NCBI GenBank assembly: GCA_920105625.2
Contig: OV050030.1
Span: forward strand, 254,355,889 to 254,419,888
Length of the DNA: 64,000 bases
Reading direction: 5' to 3'
Source: Clusia tigrina
Taxonomy: Eukaryota > Arthropoda > Insecta > Diptera > Clusiidae
Both the position numbers and the translations under genes were made by a program. Below the pieces are notes generated by a model that saw only the letters and a program-made list of their open reading frames with translations, did not search any database and was not told the DNA's origin. The first letter of the stretch is position 1, and each line of letters begins with the position of its first letter. Of this stretch, positions 60,782 through 64,000 are shown in pieces.

Positions 60782-62346
60782 CAAGAGGCTCGAGTACTTT
60801 ATTGTTACAAATTTCAAGGTTTTATGACGCTCCAGTAAAAAGTTACAAGCATTTGTATGTTGCAAACTTTGATAAGTGTAGAACATACAGTATAGAAGTT
60901 AGGGCCATTTAAAGTTTTATCAGTGTTTGACTTGGGACTTAAGGGTAGCATAGCTTTGAGCGATAGCTTAAATTGACAAGAGGCTCGAGTAATTTATTGT
61001 TACAAAATTTCAAGGTTTTATTACGCTCCAGTAAAAAGTTACAAGCATTTGTATGTTGCAAACTTTGATAGGTGTAGGACGTACCATATAGAATTTAGGG
61101 CCATTTGAAGTTTTATCAGTGTTTGATTTGGGACTCAAGGGTAGCATAGCTTTGACCGATAGCTTAAATTGACAAGAGGCTCGAGTACTTTATTGTTACA
61201 AAATTTCAAGGTTTTATTATGCTCCAGTAAAAAGTTACAAGCATTTGTATGTTGCAAACTTTGATAGGTGTAGAACGTACAGTATAGAAGTTAGGGCCAT
61301 TTAAAGTTTTATCAGTGTTTGACTTGGGACTCAAGGGTAGCATAGCTTTGAGCGATAGCTTAAATTGACAAGAGGCTCGAGTACTTTATTGTTACAAAAT
61401 TTCAAGGTTTTATGACGCTCCAGTAAAAAGTTACAAGCATTTGTATGTTGCAAACTTTGATAGGTGTAGAACGTACCGTATAGAATTTAGGGCCATTTGA
61501 AGTTTTATCAGTGTTTGATTTGGGATTCAAGGGTAGCATAGCTTTGACCGATAGCTTAAATTGACAAGAGGCTCGAGTACTTTATTGTTACAAATTTCAA
61601 GGTTTTATGACGCTCCAGTAAAAAGTTACAAGCATTTGTATGTTGCAAACTTTGATAGGTGTAGAACGTACAGTATAGAAGTTAGGGCCATTTAAAGTTT
61701 TATCAGTGTTTGATTTGGGACTCAAGGGTAGCATAGCTTTGAGCGATAGCTTAAATTGACCAGAGGCTCGAGTACTTTATTGTTACAAAATTTCAAGATT
61801 TTATGAAGCTCCAGTAAAAAGTTACAAGCATTTGTATGTTGCAACCTTTGATAGGTGGAGGACGTACCGTATAGAAGTTATGGCAATTTGAAGTTTTATC
61901 AGTGTTTGAGTTGGGACTCAAGGGTAGCATAGCTTTGAGCGATAGCTTAAATTGACAAGAGGCTCGAGTACTTTATTGTTACAAAATTTCAAGGTTTTAT
62001 TACGCTCCAGTAAAAAGTTACAAGCATTTGTATGTTGCAAACTTTGATAGGTGTAGAACGTACCGTATAGAATTTAGGGCCATTTGAAGTTTTATCAGTG
62101 TTTGATTTGGGACTCAAGGGTAGCATAGCTTTGACCGATAGCTTAAATTGACAAGAGGCTCGAGTACTTTATTGTTACAAATTTCAAGGTTTTATGACGC
62201 TCCAGTGAAAAGTTACAAGCATTTGTATGTTGCAAACTTTGATAGGTGTAGGACGTACAGTATAGAAGTTAGGGCCATTTAAAGTTTTATCAGTGTTTGA
62301 TTTGGGACTCAAGGGTAGCATAGCTCTGAGCGATATCTTAAATTGA

Positions 62347-63127
62347 CTAGAGGCTCGAGTACTTTATTGTTACAAAATTTCAAGGTTTTATGACGCTCCA
62401 GTAAAAAGTTACAAGAATTTGTATGTTGCAAACTTTGATAGGTGTAGAACGTACCGTATAGAATTTAGGGCCATTTGAAGTTTTATCAGTGTTTGATTTG
62501 GGACTCAAGGGTAGCATAGCTTTGACCGATAGCTTAAATTGACAAGAGGCTCGAGTACTTTATTGTTACAAATTTCAAGGTTTTATGACGCTCCAGTAAA
62601 AAGTTACAAGCATTTGTATGTTGCAAACTTTGATAGGTGTAGGACGTACAGTATAGAAGTTAGTGCCATTTAAAGTTCTATCAGTGTTTGATTTGGGACT
62701 CAAGGGTAGCATAGCTTTGAGCGATACCTTAAATTGACAAGAGGCTCGAGTACTTTATTGTTACAAATTTCAAGGTTTTATGACGCTCCAGTAAAAAGTT
62801 ACAAGCATTTGTATGTTGCAAACTTTGATAGGTGTAGAACGTACAGTATAGAAGTTAGGGCCATTTGAAGTTTTATCAGTGTTGGATTTGGGACTCAAGG
62901 GTAGCATAGCTTTGACCGATAGCTTAAATTGACAAGAGGCTCGAGTACTTTATTGTTACAAATTTCAAGTTTTTATGACGCTCCAGTAAAAAGTTACAAG
63001 CATTTGTATGTTGCAAACTTTGATAGGTGTAGAACGTACAGTATAGAAGTTAGGGCCATTTAAAGTTTTATCAGTGTTTGATTTGGGACTCAAGGGTAGC
63101 ATAGCTTTGAGCGATAGCTTAAACTGA
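62347..63127 (+). repeat. 4-monomer unit (781 bp), copy 1
   Basis: Monomers with AAGAATTTG, AAAGTTCTATCAG, GAGCGATACC and TTTCAAGTTTTTATG, ending in TTAAACTGAC. The length is 4 x 196 less three single-base deletions. It corresponds to about 33,465-34,240 in the first super-repeat, where it is single. Confidence 0.85.
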
Positions 63128-63908
63128 CAAGAGGCTCGAGTACTTTATTGTTACAAAATTTCAAGGTTTTATTACGCTCCAGTAAAAAGTTACAAGAATT
63201 TGTATGTTGCAAACTTTGATAGGTGTAGAACGTACCGTATAGAATTTAGGGCCATTTGAAGTTTTATCAGTGTTTGATTTGGGACTCAAGGGTAGCATAG
63301 CTTTGACCGATAGCTTAAATTGACAAGAGGCTCGAGTACTTTATTGTTACAAATTTCAAGGTTTTATGACGCTCCAGTAAAAAGTTACAAGCATTTGTAT
63401 GTTGCAAACTTTGATAGGTGTAGGACGTACAGTATAGAAGTTAGGGCCATTTAAAGTTCTATCAGTGTTTGATTTGGGACTCAAGGGTAGCATAGCTTTG
63501 AGCGATACCTTAAATTGACAAGAGGCTCGAGTACTTTATTGTTACAAATTTCAAGGTTTTATGACGCTCCAGTAAAAAGTTACAAGCATTTGTATGTTGC
63601 AAACTTTGATAGGTGTAGAACGTACAGTATAGAAGTTAGGGCCATTTGAAGTTTTATCAGTGTTTGATTTGGGACTCAAGGGTAGCATAGCTTTGACCGA
63701 TAGCTTAAATTGACAAGAGGCTCGAGTACTTTATTGTTACAAATTTCAAGTTTTTATGACGCTCCAGTAAAAAGTTACAAGCATTTGTATGTTGCAAACT
63801 TTGATAGGTGTAGAACGTACAGTATAGAAGTTAGGGCCATTTAAAGTTTTATCAGTGTTTGACTTGGGACTCAAGGGTAGCATAGCTTTGAGCGATAGCT
63901 TAAACTGA
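63128..63908 (+). repeat. 4-monomer unit (781 bp), copy 2
   Basis: Same markers at a 781-bp offset. Its first monomer is a hybrid: TATTACGCTCC, as in the monomer that follows the unit, joined to AAGAATTTG of the unit's first monomer. This places the exchange point at about 63,170-63,195. The following monomer (63,909 onward) begins another TATTACGCTCC monomer and leaves the window. Confidence 0.85.
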
Positions 63909-64000
63909 CAAGAGGCTCGAGTACTTTATTGTTACAAAATTTCAAGGTTTTATTACGCTCCAGTAAAAAGTTACAAGCATTTGTATGTTGCAAACTTTGA

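Larger units (their letters stand above)
59345..62258 (+). repeat. 15-monomer unit (2,914 bp), copy 2
   Basis: Matches copy 1 marker for marker at exactly 2,914 bp. Only a few differences were noticed (for example GTTATAGGCATTTG at 58,516 against GTTACAAGCATTTG at 61,430). The junction falls at GTAC, near monomer position 108. After 62,258 the sequence continues as GTACAGTATAG, as at 33,372 in the first super-repeat. Confidence 0.92.
1..64000 (+). repeat. 196-bp satellite DNA array filling the window
   Basis: The word CAAGAGGCTC (or a near variant) recurs at 1, 197, 393, 589, 785 and 981 and then throughout, at a spacing of 196 bp apart from small indels. Every stretch I read belongs to this repeat and all monomers point the same way. 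Neighbouring monomers differ by only a few substitutions. I saw no interruption by unique DNA, mobile element or simple-sequence tract. An array of about 327 monomers with higher-order structure is typical of eukaryotic centromeric or other heterochromatic satellites (general knowledge). Centromere function cannot be shown from sequence alone. The family and species are not recognised. Confidence 0.98.
46094..64000 (+). repeat. Super-repeat, second copy (partial, runs off the window)
   Basis: Aligns in order with 23,205 to about 35,100 of the first copy. Measured offsets (second minus first) are 22,888 at the start, 23,279 near 47.9 kb, 23,278 from 48.2 to 51.3 kb, 22,690 at 51.5 kb, 26,752 at 55.8 kb, 26,164 at 56.6 kb, 29,078 at 59.5 kb and 28,883 at 63.0 kb. 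Each step is a whole number of monomers apart from known short indels. The copy carries more amplification than the first. Confidence 0.85.

Noticed and set aside
1..64000. CRISPR array
   Set aside because: The repeats are 196 bp, contiguous and without unique spacers, and no cas-like gene is present.
1..64000. CENP-B box in the monomer
   Set aside because: I looked for the known core pattern NTTCGNNNNANNCGGGN. The TTCGAGTAC variants lack the required A and CGGG, and no other match was seen on either strand of the consensus.
1..64000. Telomeric or subtelomeric sequence
   Set aside because: No runs of short telomere-like G-rich repeats were seen anywhere in the window.
1..64000. Transposon or retroelement insertion
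   Set aside because: No stretch departs from the monomer phase by more than 13 bp, and no terminal repeats, target-site duplications or coding domains are visible.
1..64000. tRNA, rRNA or other structured RNA genes
   Set aside because: No conserved RNA gene signature was seen. The only short self-complementary words (CTCGAG, AGTACT, AGCT) are too short to form a defined RNA structure.

Overview
The whole window is one uninterrupted tandem-repeat (satellite DNA) array. I found no unique sequence, no convincing gene, no RNA gene, no transposon and no CRISPR array. The basic unit is a 196-bp monomer, all copies head to tail in the same orientation, about 327 monomers in 64 kb. A hand-built consensus, phased to start at CAAGAGGCTC (window 1-196), has 58 A, 26 C, 47 G and 65 T, so about 37% GC and clearly more G than C on the plus strand. 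An array this long and this ordered points to a eukaryotic chromosome, most likely centromeric, pericentromeric or other heterochromatin. I do not recognise the satellite family and cannot name the organism from it.

The interest lies in how the monomers are organised. Region 1 (1 to about 21,955) contains monomer subfamily 1, with loosely ordered higher-order repeats (HORs). A recurring four-monomer cassette appears at spacings of 7, 10, 8, 13, 14, 8 and 16 monomers. A 13-monomer HOR of 2,545 bp occurs twice in tandem (10,777-15,866). It is followed by an 8-monomer HOR of 1,568 bp (15,867 to about 21,955), three complete copies and one incomplete. Positions 21,956 to about 23,165 are transitional.

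Region 2 (about 23,165-46,050) and region 3 (about 46,094 to the window end) are two copies of one super-repeat, offset by 22,888 bp where the second copy begins. Each copy starts with subfamily 1 and then switches to subfamily 2 (switches near 31,605, 57,770 and 60,685). The window ends inside the second copy. The two copies have diverged by gains and losses of whole monomers: +391, -1, -588, +4,062, -588, +2,914, -195 and later +781 bp. These steps account for every offset I measured.

Within the first super-repeat there is an 11-monomer HOR of 2,159 bp (36,403-44,648, last copy shortened to 9 monomers), flanked on both sides by a 5-monomer 977-bp unit. Within the second there are local expansions absent from the first: a 13-monomer 2,512-bp unit, a 15-monomer 2,914-bp unit in two exact-length copies, and a 4-monomer 781-bp unit.

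The window is therefore a record of repeated unequal exchange or amplification at many scales, from 8-13 bp changes inside monomers to a 22.9-kb duplication. The short open reading frames present are by-products of the repeat and I do not call them genes. All boundaries were read by eye from diagnostic substitutions; most are good to one monomer or better, and spacings given to the base were counted from shared marker words.
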